Source: Niabella aurantiaca DSM 17617
Lineage (GTDB): Bacteria; Bacteroidota; Bacteroidia; Chitinophagales; Chitinophagaceae
Direction: 5' to 3'
Length of the DNA stretch: 64,000 nt
NCBI RefSeq assembly: GCF_000374125.1
Contig: NZ_KB893625.1
Span: 186,001 to 250,000 of the forward strand
Shown here piece after piece: positions 53,763 through 63,514 of the stretch (positions within the stretch are counted from its first letter, which is position 1; every line of letters begins with the position of its first letter). The notes beneath the pieces were generated by a model that was given only the letters and a program-made list of their open reading frames with translations, had not been told where the DNA came from and made no database searches. A program made the translations under genes and the position numbers.

Positions 53763-56543
53763 ATGATAAAACGAATGAATATGTTATTACCAACGACCAT
53801 GCGAACATTGTTACTTGGCTTTTTTCTTGTTTGTGCTGCCCGGACATACGCCCAACAGGAGCGCTCCCTGGCGGGTACCTGGAAACTGCGTCTGGATAAG
53901 GAAGACCGCGGTATAAAAGAAGGGTGGTTCCGTAAGAACGAAGGGCAAGCCATCACACTGCCCGGAACCCTGGATGATGCAGGTATCGGCGAAAAGATAA
54001 AGGTGGATACCAATGTGATGAATAAGGAAGTAATGATCCGGCTGACCCGCAAGCATACCTACACCGGGCCGGCCTGGTACAGTAAGCAGGTGGTGATCCC
54101 TTCCGGCTGGACGGGCAAAGTGATCCGGCTGTACCTGGAGCGGGTGATCTGGAATACAAGGGTTTGGGTAGATGGTAAGGAAGCCGGAACAGATGAGAGC
54201 CTGAGCACACCACATGTGTTTGAGCTGAGCAAATACCTGACACCCGGGATACACCTGCTGACGATCCGTATTGATAACCGGAAACAGCATGATATCTCTG
54301 TCAGGGATATGGCGCATGCGTATACGGATGGAACACAGATCATATGGAACGGTGTTATCGGCGCGATAAAATTAACGGCCCGCAACCGGCTGGCGCTGGG
54401 GCTGGTACAAACCTATCCGGATGTTGCGCAAAAAAAGGCGGGATTAAAAATAGGGCTGGAGAACCATAGCCCCCGTGCTCAAAAAGCAGTATTGCAGGCA
54501 AAAATATATTTAGGCGCCAACCGGCTGGTGGCTACCCGCAGGGTACCGGTTACGGTTGCCCCTGGAGCATCGGATGAAGAAATTGACTTGTCTTTGGGCC
54601 GGAATGCGGCGCTTTGGGATGAATTTGATCCGAATATATACCGCGTTGAGATAGCCATACAAACGACCGGCGGGCAACAGCTGGACAAAAGAGAAACCCG
54701 TTTTGGATTAAGAGCGATGACCAGCGATCAGCAGACCCTGCGCATCAATGGTCGCCCGGTATTTTTAAGGGGCACGCTGGAATGCAATATCTTTCCACTG
54801 ACCGGGCATCCGCCGATGACCCGCGAAGGCTGGCTTAAGGTATTCCGTACCGCTAAAAGCTATGGACTGAACCACCTGCGTTTTCATTCCTGGTGCCCGC
54901 CGGAAGCGGCTTTTGAAGTGGCCGATTCCATGGGCTTTTACCTGCAGGTGGAGCTGCCGTTCTGGAACCTGCATGCCGGCGAGGATGCAGGCACCAACCG
55001 GTTCCTGGAGATGGAAGCGGAACGGATCAGCGAAACTTATGGCAATCATCCTTCTTTCTGTCTTTGGTCATTGGGCAATGAGCTGCAGGGCGATTTTAAC
55101 TGGCTGCACGGGTTGCTGGGAGGATTGAAGCAGAAAGATAACCGGCACCTCTACACGACCACTACGTTTACATTTCAAAAAGAGCATGGCCGCTGGCCGG
55201 AGCCGGGAGACGATTTTTTCATTACCCAGTACACAAAAAAAGGTTGGGTAAGAGGGCAGGGGGTGTTTAATGATCATGCACCGGATTTTTCTGCGGATTA
55301 TGCAGTTTCGGTTGAAGGGCTGCCCGTGCCGCTGATCACACATGAGATCGGGCAATATTCGGTGTACCCCAATCTGAAAGAGATCCGTAAATACACCGGC
55401 GTGCTGGACCCGCTGAATTTTAAGGCGGTCCGGAATGATCTCCGGAAAAAGCACCTGTTGCACCTGGCCGATTCATTTACGCTTGCCAGCGGTATTTTTG
55501 CCGCACGGCTGTATAAAGAAGAGATGGAGCGGGCATTGAAAACAAAAGGGATCAGTGGCTATCAGTTGCTGGACCTGCACGATTTCCCCGGTCAGGGTAC
55601 CGCGTTGGTGGGCATCCTGGATGCGTTCTGGGACAGCAAACAGCTGGTGCGCCCCGAAGAGCACCGGATGTACAGTTCGGAGGTGGTACCCTTGCTCCGG
55701 TTCCGTAAGGCGGTTTATACAAGCGACGAAATATTTTCCGTAACAGCAGCGGTGGCCAATTTTAGCGCCGGCACCCTGAAGCAGGTGTCGCCGCAGCTGA
55801 TCATTAAAGACCGTTCGGGGAAGATCCTGTTCAAAAAAGAATGGCAGACGGTCAGCCTGCCGGTGGGGAACAACAGCCAGGTCGGAGCAGCGGAGTTTGC
55901 GTTAAGTACGGTAAAAAAAGCGGAAATGCTTACCGTGGAACTGTTGCTCAGGGGAACCGCGTTTAAAAACGAATGGCGGATCTGGGTGTACCCTCCTTCA
56001 GTTGAAGAAGCTGCCGATAATGTATTTTTTACCCGCTCATTCACAGAAGCTCTGCAGTTGCTGGAGAAGGGCGGGAACGTATTGTTCAATCCGGATACCG
56101 CAGCACTGAAAGGGGTGAATGGCCGCTTTGCGCCGGTGTTCTGGAGCCCGGTACATTTTCCGGATCAGCCCGGTACCATGGGGATCCTGTGCAACCCGGC
56201 ACATCCTGCGCTGAAGCAGTTTCCTACGGCATTTCACAGCGACTGGCAGTGGTGGGACCTGATCACTTCTTCGAAAACGATGATCATAGATTCGCTGCCT
56301 GCTATGAAACCGGTAGTGCGCGTGATCGATAATTTTTTTAAAAACCGTAAGATGGCCAATGTAATTGAGGCGCGTGTAGGAAAGGGAAAGCTGCTGATGA
56401 CCTCTATCAATATTGCCGACGGGCTGGAACAGCGGCCGGCTGCGCGCCAGCTGCGTTACAGCCTGCTGCAGTACATAAAAGGGGCGCAGTTCGTGCCTCA
56501 AACAAGGCTGACACCAGAACAGTTGCTGTTGCTGAAAAAGTAA
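53763..56543 (+). CDS. GH2-family glycoside hydrolase, paralogue 3
   Basis: This 926-aa enzyme starts at ATG 53763 (other in-frame ATGs at 53775 and 53781); the GTG at 53679 lies on the promoter. A signal peptide (TLLLGFFLVCAARTYAQ) is followed by the GH2 jelly roll (LAGTWKLRLDKED...IWNGVIGAIKL), the Ig-like domain, and the barrel with Glu440 in LGNELQG (acid/base) and Glu528 in THEIGQYSVYPN (nucleophile). The SGYQLLDLHDFPGQGTALVGILDAFWDS and FPTAFHSDWQWWDLITSS segments are shared with the other two paralogues. All catalytic acids are intact. It is 293 nt downstream of paralogue 2 and has its own promoter copy. It likely acts on a different linkage from its paralogues, but this cannot be read. 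Confidence 0.9.
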   Translation: MIKRMNMLLPTTMRTLLLGFFLVCAARTYAQQERSLAGTWKLRLDKEDRGIKEGWFRKNEGQAITLPGTLDDAGIGEKIKVDTNVMNKEVMIRLTRKHTYTGPAWYSKQVVIPSGWTGKVIRLYLERVIWNTRVWVDGKEAGTDESLSTPHVFELSKYLTPGIHLLTIRIDNRKQHDISVRDMAHAYTDGTQIIWNGVIGAIKLTARNRLALGLVQTYPDVAQKKAGLKIGLENHSPRAQKAVLQAKIYLGANRLVATRRVPVTVAPGASDEEIDLSLGRNAALWDEFDPNIYRVEIAIQTTGGQQLDKRETRFGLRAMTSDQQTLRINGRPVFLRGTLECNIFPLTGHPPMTREGWLKVFRTAKSYGLNHLRFHSWCPPEAAFEVADSMGFYLQVELPFWNLHAGEDAGTNRFLEMEAERISETYGNHPSFCLWSLGNELQGDFNWLHGLLGGLKQKDNRHLYTTTTFTFQKEHGRWPEPGDDFFITQYTKKGWVRGQGVFNDHAPDFSADYAVSVEGLPVPLITHEIGQYSVYPNLKEIRKYTGVLDPLNFKAVRNDLRKKHLLHLADSFTLASGIFAARLYKEEMERALKTKGISGYQLLDLHDFPGQGTALVGILDAFWDSKQLVRPEEHRMYSSEVVPLLRFRKAVYTSDEIFSVTAAVANFSAGTLKQVSPQLIIKDRSGKILFKKEWQTVSLPVGNNSQVGAAEFALSTVKKAEMLTVELLLRGTAFKNEWRIWVYPPSVEEAADNVFFTRSFTEALQLLEKGGNVLFNPDTAALKGVNGRFAPVFWSPVHFPDQPGTMGILCNPAHPALKQFPTAFHSDWQWWDLITSSKTMIIDSLPAMKPVVRVIDNFFKNRKMANVIEARVGKGKLLMTSINIADGLEQRPAARQLRYSLLQYIKGAQFVPQTRLTPEQLLLLKK

Positions 56544-56661
56544 GCGGGATGTCTGCCTGTCTACTCAGCAATATCATAAGATCGTCCTTTGTTTTCATAA
56601 GGATATCCATTCTATTTCCCTTTTTATGTGCGCATCTTTGTGTTCCTAAAATCGCTTCAGT

Positions 56662-57999
56662 ATGAAAAGTCAGTATCCCTTTAATACATCCTATATCATT
56701 GGCATCTCATTTATTTCCGCGCTGGGCGGTTATCTTTTTGGGTTCGACTTTGCGGTGATCGCGGGGGCGCTTCCTTTTTTAAAAGAGCAGTTCGGCTTTA
56801 ACGAGGTACAGGAAGGATTTGCCACGGCATCACTGGCATTGGGATGTATTGCGGGGTGTTTGCTGGCAGGCCGGATCTCCGACCGCTGGGGGCGCCGGAG
56901 AGGACTGATGCTGGCCGCGGCCGTATTTTTTCTTTCCTCGCTGGCAATGGCCTTCTCGCACAACAGCGCATTATTCATTGCCGCCCGTTTTGCTGCCGGA
57001 ATAGGAGTGGGAATGGCTTCTGTTCTGTCGCCGATGTATATTGCGGAAGTAGCACCCACTGATATGCGTGGCCGCATGGTAGCCATCAACCAGCTGACGA
57101 TCGTGATCGGGATCTTTATAACCAACCTGGTCAACTATAGTTTGCGCAATGAAGGCGCAGATGCATGGCGCTGGATGGTAGGATTGGGCGCTGTGCCCTC
57201 CGCGCTCTTCCTGATAGGTGTATGCTGGTTACCAGAAAGTCCACGCTGGCTTGCCAAGGCCGGCAATCTGCTGCTCGCAGAAAAGATATTGAAGAAGATC
57301 GGTGGCGGGGACTACGCCACGCATACATTGGAGGCGATCCGGAAATCGGTCGCCGGCGATACGGCGGTGCGTTATAAAGATGTGTTCGGACGTGCCGTTT
57401 TTCCGGTGGTATTGATCGGCATCGGGCTGGCAGTATTCCAGCAGCTTTGCGGAATCAATGTCGTATTTAATTATACAGCAAATATTTTTGAAAGCGTAGG
57501 TTTTAGCCAGGACGATCAGCTGAAGCAAACGGTATTTATCGGCCTGGTCAATATGGTTTGTACCCTGGTGGCTATGTGGCAGGTAGATAAGCTGGGACGG
57601 AAGCCCCTAATGCTGCTGGGCGCCATCGGGCTCACCCTTCTGTATCTGGTCAGCGCCACATTGCTGAAACAAAGATCCGCTGCTGCTTCCTGGTCGTTAC
57701 TGGCCGCCATCGGGCTGTACGCTATGACACTGGCGCCGGTTACCTGGGTGCTCATTTCGGAAATATTTCCCAACAAGGTAAGGGGCGCAGCTACCGCTGT
57801 TGCCGTGCTGGCCCTGTGGGCATCCTATGCGGTACTGACTTTTACCTTTCCCATACTGGCAAAAAACTTAGGAACCTACACGCCGTTCTATATCTATGCG
57901 GGCGTTTGTGTCCTCGGCTTTTTGTTCGTGAAATTCCGGGTAAAGGAAACCAGGGGAAAATCGCTGGAAGAAATGGACAAGGTTTTTTCGGGGCATTGA
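56662..57999 (+). CDS. Sugar porter family MFS transporter (sugar-proton symporter)
   Basis: This 445-aa inner-membrane protein has twelve predicted hydrophobic segments and no signal peptide. Sugar porter signatures are clear: GGYLFGFDFAVIAGALPF in helix 1, GRISDRWGRRRGLM between helices 2 and 3, PESPRWLAKAGN at the end of helix 6, QQLCGINVVFNYTANIFE in helix 7, DKLGRKPLML between helices 8 and 9, and PNKVRGAATAVAVLALW in helix 10. XylE/GalP-type members import a monosaccharide with a proton. It comes 119 nt after the last GH2 gene, so it would take up the sugar released from PUL B substrate. The exact hexose or pentose cannot be told. Confidence 0.93.
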   Translation: MKSQYPFNTSYIIGISFISALGGYLFGFDFAVIAGALPFLKEQFGFNEVQEGFATASLALGCIAGCLLAGRISDRWGRRRGLMLAAAVFFLSSLAMAFSHNSALFIAARFAAGIGVGMASVLSPMYIAEVAPTDMRGRMVAINQLTIVIGIFITNLVNYSLRNEGADAWRWMVGLGAVPSALFLIGVCWLPESPRWLAKAGNLLLAEKILKKIGGGDYATHTLEAIRKSVAGDTAVRYKDVFGRAVFPVVLIGIGLAVFQQLCGINVVFNYTANIFESVGFSQDDQLKQTVFIGLVNMVCTLVAMWQVDKLGRKPLMLLGAIGLTLLYLVSATLLKQRSAAASWSLLAAIGLYAMTLAPVTWVLISEIFPNKVRGAATAVAVLALWASYAVLTFTFPILAKNLGTYTPFYIYAGVCVLGFLFVKFRVKETRGKSLEEMDKVFSGH

Positions 58000-58044
58000 T
58001 GATCATAACTTAAATGAATTTTCTACAATCATAAAAAGAAGACT

Positions 58045-61000
58045 ATGGAAGTGCGTGCATGGCAGGAAACCGTGAAGATCCCGACGTATAAGACCGGGGA
58101 GCCGGACAAGAACCCGATGTTCCTGGAAAAGCGTGTGTACCAGGGGAGCAGCGGTGTGGTGTATCCCTATCAGGTGATCGATAAAGTGTATGACGAAAAA
58201 GAAGAGAAGGAGTGGACCGCCCTGTATCTTGAGAATGATTACCTGAAGGTGATGATCCTGCCCGAACTGGGCGGGCGCATACAGATGGCTTATGATAAGA
58301 CCAATGATTATCATTTTGTTTATCACAACCGGGTCATCAAACCCGCGCTGGTGGGCCTGCTGGGCCCCTGGATCAGCGGTGGCATCGAATTCAACTGGCC
58401 GCAGCACCATCGTCCCACTACTTTTGACGCAACCGATTTCCAGATCCTGGAAAATAAGGACGGCAGCAAAACGGTATGGGTAAATGAATATGAGCAGATG
58501 TTTGGTACCAAGTGCGCCCTGGGTTTTACCCTGTATGCCGGCAAGGCCTATATTGAGCTGGAAGCAAAATTGTATAACCGGACGCCGTTCCCGCAGACCT
58601 TTTTGTGGTGGGCCAACCCCGCGGTGGCAGTGGACGAGCATTACCAGAGTGTATTTCCTCCGGATGTAAATGCCGTTTTTGATCATGGCAAACGGGATGT
58701 AAGTGCTTTTCCCATCGCAACCGGCACGTACTATAAAGTAGATTATTCGCCGGGCACCGATATCTCGATCTATACCAACATCCCGGTCCCTACATCCTAT
58801 ATGGCAGTGAACAGCGCCTTCAATTTTGTGGGCGGGTATCATCATCAGAAGAGGGCCGGCATCATGCATATTGCCGATCATCATGTAAGTCCCGGAAAAA
58901 AGCAATGGACCTGGGGATGCGGTGAATTTGGCAAAGCCTGGGACCGCCAGCTTACCGATGAGGATGGTCCTTATTTTGAGCTGATGTGCGGTGTGTATAC
59001 CGATAACCAGCCGGATTTCAGCTGGATCATGCCCAATGAAGTAAGAACGTTCAAACAATACTTCATGCCCTATAAGCACATCGGGTATGTAAAGAACGCT
59101 TCTACAGACGCGATGGTAAATCTCGAAACCACCGCAGATACAGCAACAGTACAGGTGTATGTAACGCAGGAACGCAGGGTAACGATACGGCTGAAACAGG
59201 AGGGGCAGGAAGTTTTTACAGACACACTGGTATTGTCACCCCTTAAAAGTTTTGAGAAACAGGTCTGCATTGAGGCGGCATTCGACGCCCGCCGGCTGAC
59301 AGTGGAAGTGCTGGATGTAAAGGGTAAGCTGCTGATCGCTTATACGCCGGTGGAACGCAATACGGAGGCCATACCGGACCCTGCAAAACCCATACTGCGG
59401 CCCGAAGCGCTTTCCACCAATGAAGCGCTTTATCTTGCGGGCCTGCACCTGGAGCAATACCGGCACGCAACGTATTCGCCGCTGGATTATTACCGCGAAG
59501 CACTAAAGCGGGATGCAACGGATATACGCTGCAACAATGCAATGGGCCTCTGGTACCTGCGCCGTGGCCGGTTTGAGACCGCTGAACCCTATCTTCGTGC
59601 GGCAGTGGAAAAGCTTACGGCCAGGAACCCCAATCCTTATGATGGAGAGCCGTTGTATAACCTGGGTCTCTGCCTGCGGTACCGGAACCAACTGGAAGAG
59701 GCAACAGACTGGCTTTATAAAAGCACCTGGAATGCTGCCATGCAGGACAATGCCTACCTGCAGCTGGCTTACATCAGCGGGCTTCAGAACAACTGGGAGA
59801 CCTGCGCGGAATTTGCGGGGAGATCGGTTTTGAGGAATTACAACAGCCTGAAGGCTCGCCACATAAAGGCAGTGGCGCTGCGGCAGCTGCACCGGGAGGA
59901 TGAAGCCGCCGCGTTGTTAAAGGAAACACTGGCCATTGATGTATTCGATTTTGCGGCCCGGTTCGAATGGAGCCGGCACCTGCAGCAGGAGGGAAACACC
60001 GATGCAGCGGAAAAAGAACTGCAGGGCCTCCGGCAGCAAATGCGCCACCGGTCTTATTCATTTATTGAAATGGCATTGCAATATGCCGCTGCGGGTCTGT
60101 ACGAAGATGCCATGGCCTTTTTACTGCTGACGGCAGCCCATACAACGGATCCGCTGGTTGATTACTACCTGGGGTATTTTGCGCACCTGGCCGGCAGGGA
60201 AGAAGAGTCAAAAATGTGGTTTGGCAAAGCCTTTCAGGGAAGACCGGATGGTGTATTCCCCAATCGTATAGAAGATATCGCCGTGTTAAAGACCGCCGTG
60301 GACCTGGATCCCGCAGATTACAAGGCTTTATACTACCTGGGCAATTACTATTATGGAAAACGGTTGTATGACCCCGCGCGCAGCTGCTGGGAGCAATCGC
60401 TTGCGATCAACCCGGACTTTGCCACTACCAACCGGAACCTGGGAATTGCCTATTACAATAAGTTTGATAAGAAAGAGGAGGCGTTCCGTTTGTTCCGGAA
60501 AGCGTTTGACGCGGATCCGTCGGACTCAAGAGTGCTGTTTGAACTGGATCAGCTAAAGAAGCGGTTTAACACGCTTCCGGAGCTCCGGCTCTCATTCCTG
60601 GATCGATACCCGGAGCAGGTAAGGGAGCGCGATGACCTGTATATAGAATACATCACATTGCATTCGCTGCTGGGCCGGTTTGAAGAGGCCGGTGAGCTGC
60701 TGAAAGCCCGTAACTTTCATCCCTGGGAAGGGGGGGAAGGCAAAACCTCCGGCCAGCACGTACTCATCCATGTGGCGCGCGCGCGGCAGTTGCTGGCGGT
60801 GCGGGATCTGGATGGGGCCGCAGGTTTGTTGCAGCAGGCACAGGAATTTCCTGTTAACCTGGGGGAAGGCAAGCTATATGGTGCCCAGGAAAATGATATC
60901 TACTATTGGCTGGGTTGTGTGGAAGAGGCCCGCGGCAATTTGGCCGCGGCTGAGAGCTGCTGGGAGAAAGCAGCAGTGGGGCTGGCGGAGCCCACACCTG

Positions 61001-61356
61001 CCGTCTATTACAACGACCAGCAACCGGATAAGATCTTTTACCAGGGCTGGGCATTACAAAAATTAGGAAAGCATGAAGAAGCGGCACAACGTTTCCGGAA
61101 CCTGATCCGGTATGGGGAAACACACCTGGAGGATACCGTTGCCATTGATTTTTTTGCCGTATCGCTGCCGGACCTGATGATCTTTGATGATGATCTGGAC
61201 CTGCGCAACCGGATTCACTGCTGCTACCTGATGGCCCTGGGTTACCTGGGCCTGGATGACACCGTGCAGGCCGGACATTACTTTAACCAGGTGCTGGAGC
61301 TGGATCCGGCACATACCGGCGCCGCAATACATCGAAGCATGATGTCTATGGCTTAA
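58045..61356 (+). CDS. DUF5107 domain plus TPR-repeat protein (cytoplasmic)
   Basis: This 1103-aa protein has two parts. Residues about 35-360 form the DUF5107 domain (LYLENDYLKVMILPELGGRIQMAYDKTNDYHFVYHNRVIKPALVGLLGPWISGGIEFNWPQHHRPTTF), a galactose-mutarotase-like beta-sandwich that probably binds or processes a sugar. Residues about 450-1090 are tetratricopeptide repeats (for example CNNAMGLWYLRRGRFETAEPYLRAAVEKL, LYYLGNYYYGKRLYDPARSCWEQSLAINPDFATTNRNLGIAYYNKF). No signal peptide or membrane helix is seen, so it is likely cytoplasmic. It closes PUL B 46 nt after the transporter. Such DUF5107-TPR proteins occur in Bacteroidota carbohydrate loci, but I know of no proven activity. The C-terminus is complete and followed by a strong terminator. 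Confidence 0.85.
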   Translation: MEVRAWQETVKIPTYKTGEPDKNPMFLEKRVYQGSSGVVYPYQVIDKVYDEKEEKEWTALYLENDYLKVMILPELGGRIQMAYDKTNDYHFVYHNRVIKPALVGLLGPWISGGIEFNWPQHHRPTTFDATDFQILENKDGSKTVWVNEYEQMFGTKCALGFTLYAGKAYIELEAKLYNRTPFPQTFLWWANPAVAVDEHYQSVFPPDVNAVFDHGKRDVSAFPIATGTYYKVDYSPGTDISIYTNIPVPTSYMAVNSAFNFVGGYHHQKRAGIMHIADHHVSPGKKQWTWGCGEFGKAWDRQLTDEDGPYFELMCGVYTDNQPDFSWIMPNEVRTFKQYFMPYKHIGYVKNASTDAMVNLETTADTATVQVYVTQERRVTIRLKQEGQEVFTDTLVLSPLKSFEKQVCIEAAFDARRLTVEVLDVKGKLLIAYTPVERNTEAIPDPAKPILRPEALSTNEALYLAGLHLEQYRHATYSPLDYYREALKRDATDIRCNNAMGLWYLRRGRFETAEPYLRAAVEKLTARNPNPYDGEPLYNLGLCLRYRNQLEEATDWLYKSTWNAAMQDNAYLQLAYISGLQNNWETCAEFAGRSVLRNYNSLKARHIKAVALRQLHREDEAAALLKETLAIDVFDFAARFEWSRHLQQEGNTDAAEKELQGLRQQMRHRSYSFIEMALQYAAAGLYEDAMAFLLLTAAHTTDPLVDYYLGYFAHLAGREEESKMWFGKAFQGRPDGVFPNRIEDIAVLKTAVDLDPADYKALYYLGNYYYGKRLYDPARSCWEQSLAINPDFATTNRNLGIAYYNKFDKKEEAFRLFRKAFDADPSDSRVLFELDQLKKRFNTLPELRLSFLDRYPEQVRERDDLYIEYITLHSLLGRFEEAGELLKARNFHPWEGGEGKTSGQHVLIHVARARQLLAVRDLDGAAGLLQQAQEFPVNLGEGKLYGAQENDIYYWLGCVEEARGNLAAAESCWEKAAVGLAEPTPAVYYNDQQPDKIFYQGWALQKLGKHEEAAQRFRNLIRYGETHLEDTVAIDFFAVSLPDLMIFDDDLDLRNRIHCCYLMALGYLGLDDTVQAGHYFNQVLELDPAHTGAAIHRSMMSMA

Positions 61357-61398
61357 TATTAGCGAAATGTTATGATTGAATGAATTCTTTAAGGTTTG

Positions 61399-61432
61399 AA
61401 GCCCGGATTGCCACATAATCCGGGCTTTTTTT
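61399..61432 (+). terminator. Rho-independent terminator after PUL B
   Basis: AAGCCCGGATT (61399-61409) and AATCCGGGCTT (61417-61427) form an 11-bp stem with a 7-nt loop, followed by seven Ts. It lies about 40 nt after the DUF5107-TPR stop and marks the end of PUL B. Confidence 0.9.
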
Positions 61433-62083
61433 GCCGTCTATCAAAAATTACGGGTGCCTACCCGTAAAAATGACTTTTTTTTTAATTTTTAGTTATAAAG
61501 TTCCTATTTTGCGGTAAAGGATGCCGGCGATGGTCCATTGAAAGGCATAGAATATATCGAAGGGATCCTGCCTGCTGTAAAAGAGAATGATAACGATTGG
61601 TAGCGGCTATATATAGAATATTCCCCAGGTGGATCGAGCTTGGCGTATGTATGACCGGCAGAAGCGGCAGCGGTTCGTGCTTCATCGGCAAAAAGTCGTA
61701 GTGCATACATGCCTCCCGGTTTAAATGAACCGGAGACCACCGTTTCAAACGGATCATCCTTCAATAAGTGCTTGTAATTGAGTTTAGTGTATGCATAAAA
61801 TTTGCTGATGGCATGACAAAGGCCTCCGTTGCATGATCCATACATGATGGGAGATAGACTTGTATTTACAAGGATCTGTGAGTTAATATTGGAGAACAAA
61901 CCGGCGTCAGTTGCAACCTGTTAAAACAATATTCCGCCGATTTTGACACAGTTATAATTAGTAGAAAGCCATAATAACCAGGTGCGGTCGAATTGGGGAT
62001 AAAATTAACGGTAACGTTACCGGAAAATGAACGAAATTGCAGATGCGAAGTATACGGGAACGGGCAGAAGAACATTCCGAAAG
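61433..62083. other. Gene-poor stretch between PUL B terminator and IS21 remnant
   Basis: No gene is well supported. A perfect 8-bp inverted repeat TTACGGGT-GCCT-ACCCGTAA (61448-61467) is followed on the minus strand by TTTTTG, so it could end a leftward transcript or be a regulator site. A 131-codon minus-strand frame (61504-61899) ends just before it but has no recognisable domain or signal. TTTTGACA at about 61938-61951 could be a relic of an insertion-sequence end. Confidence 0.45.
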
Positions 62084-62245
62084 ATATCGGATCAGGACGT
62101 ATGCTGCTTTCGGGCGGTAGCGCAAATGCTGGAATGGATGTTGGATTCGGGCATCTGCCGGGGGGAGAAAAGAACATTGCCACTGCCTTTTGAGGCCATA
62201 CCGGGCGAAGCTATTTTTATTTTTCAACGTTTAAATCATACAGAT
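62084..62245 (+). pseudogene. Possible C-terminal remnant of IS21-type transposase istA
   Basis: In one frame the sequence reads ...AVAQMLEWMLDSGICRGEKRTLPLPFEAIPGE..., which by memory resembles the C-terminal tail of IstA proteins of Bacteroidota IS21 elements, in the position expected directly before istB. Everything upstream that istA would need, including the integrase catalytic domain, is absent. The resemblance is short and the call is tentative. Confidence 0.35.
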
Positions 62246-62246
62246 T

Positions 62247-62993
62247 ATGAATGCCGCAACACTCGACAAAATGAGACAAATGAAACTGCTGGGCATGCAC
62301 CAGGTCGTAACAACCGGTCTCAACGCCGAAAAATCCGGCTTATATACAGCCGATGAATTGATTGCCCAGCTCGTGGAGGCAGAATGGGACGACCGCCGGA
62401 ACCGTAATACCGAGCAGCGGATCAAAAATGCCCGGTTCCGCTATAAAGCTGATATCAACGACCTTTATTATGATGTGGACCGAAACCTCGACCGGAATCA
62501 GGTGATGGAACTTGCCGATTGTAGGTTTATTGACAAAGGAGGATGCGTGCTCATTACAGGCTGTACCGGCATCGGTAAGAGCTATATTGCTTCAGCGCTG
62601 GGCTACCATGCATGCAGTCAGGGTTACCGGGTTATGTACCACAGTGCAGCCCGGTTGTTTGCAATGCTTAAAATGCGCAAGGCCGATGGCTCTTACTTCA
62701 GGGAGATGAACCGAATTGAACGGCAACAGCTGCTGATACTGGATGACTTTGGTCTTCAGCCCCTTGATGCTCAAAGCCGCACAGCACTCATGGAGATTAT
62801 AGAGGACCGATCTGGAAAAGGTGCGTTGATCATTACCTCCCAGCTGCCGGTAAGCCAATGGGATGATGTCATTGGTGAACAAATAATTGCAGATGCGATT
62901 CTTGACAGGATTCTGCACCAGGCCCACCGGCTGGATCTTAAAGGTACCTCGCTGAGACAAAATTTAAAGCTTGAAGAAGCGCTGGTATCATAG
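62247..62993 (+). CDS. istB: IstB-like ATP-binding protein of an IS21-family element
   Basis: This 248-aa protein is a full-length IstB, the AAA+ helper ATPase of IS21 transposition. It has the N-terminal MNAATLDKMRQMKLLGMHQ helix, Walker A GCTGIGKSY with Lys111, Walker B LLILDDFG, and the sensor region ALIITSQLPVSQWDDVIGEQIIADAILDRILHQAHRLDL. Without IstA it cannot move DNA by itself, and a full istA is not found upstream. Right after the stop the sequence ACTGGCACCGGTTG (62994-63007) resembles, from memory, the terminal repeat units of Bacteroidota IS21 elements. The copy is therefore a remnant, or could be mobilised in trans. It separates two DUF5107 genes. Confidence 0.92.
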   Translation: MNAATLDKMRQMKLLGMHQVVTTGLNAEKSGLYTADELIAQLVEAEWDDRRNRNTEQRIKNARFRYKADINDLYYDVDRNLDRNQVMELADCRFIDKGGCVLITGCTGIGKSYIASALGYHACSQGYRVMYHSAARLFAMLKMRKADGSYFREMNRIERQQLLILDDFGLQPLDAQSRTALMEIIEDRSGKGALIITSQLPVSQWDDVIGEQIIADAILDRILHQAHRLDLKGTSLRQNLKLEEALVS

Positions 62994-63514
62994 ACTGGCA
63001 CCGGTTGGCTTTGACCGCATTGTTTAGAAACGTTCTGGCGGGCTTTGATTGCTTTAGCCATTAGTCAGTTAACGAGCGATTGAGAAGGTTGCCATTTTAT
63101 GGAATGATTCGCTTTTTAAGGAGACTGCTTGAGTTCCGGATTTTTTTAACAGGAGCCCCGGCTGCTCTTTCATTTGAACGGTAGATGATTGCCAGAGAAG
63201 GTTTACAAGGCCGTTAAAATAGCTGCTGTAGTGATTTTGATAGCTGGCTTTTTTATTATGGGTCGGGCGGATGATCACCAGGGCAAACAGCCCGGCTCAA
63301 TAGGATATCGCCCGGTGCTAACCCTCGTCAAATGGAAGCAAGGCAGCGCCGGGAACAATACAGGTCGGATGTACTATTGGAATAAATGAGATACCCATTG
63401 CGGTGTCTGCGGGGGAGCGATCTTTATACGGCTTCCACGATGGATGTCTTTTAAAGACAAACGTTTGCATAGAGATCTTCGGACCAGATTGAGTAAATTC
63501 GACAAAAACTACAC
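62994..63514. other. Region after istB with no supported gene
   Basis: This stretch starts with the IS21-like motif ACTGGCACCGGTTG (62994-63007). A 66-codon frame at 63189-63389 (VYKAVKIAAVVILIAGFFIMGRADD...) would encode one hydrophobic helix followed by a hydrophilic tail, but it needs a TTG start and has no recognisable relatives. It may be a real small membrane protein or a relic. Nothing else is convincing. No full TAnnTTTG promoter was found before the gene at 63515. Confidence 0.35.

Noticed and set aside
56624-56640. CATCTTTG before the sugar transporter as a promoter
   Set aside because: One mismatch to TAnnTTTG and no TTG at the right distance; the gene can be read from the upstream GH2 promoter.
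58003-59079. Minus-strand open frame (358 codons)
   Set aside because: Lies opposite the DUF5107 domain, which has recognisable motifs; no family resemblance on the minus strand.
61504-61899. 131-codon minus-strand open frame ending before a hairpin
   Set aside because: Position next to a possible terminator is tempting, but no domain, signal or start context supports it; described within the gene-poor region instead.
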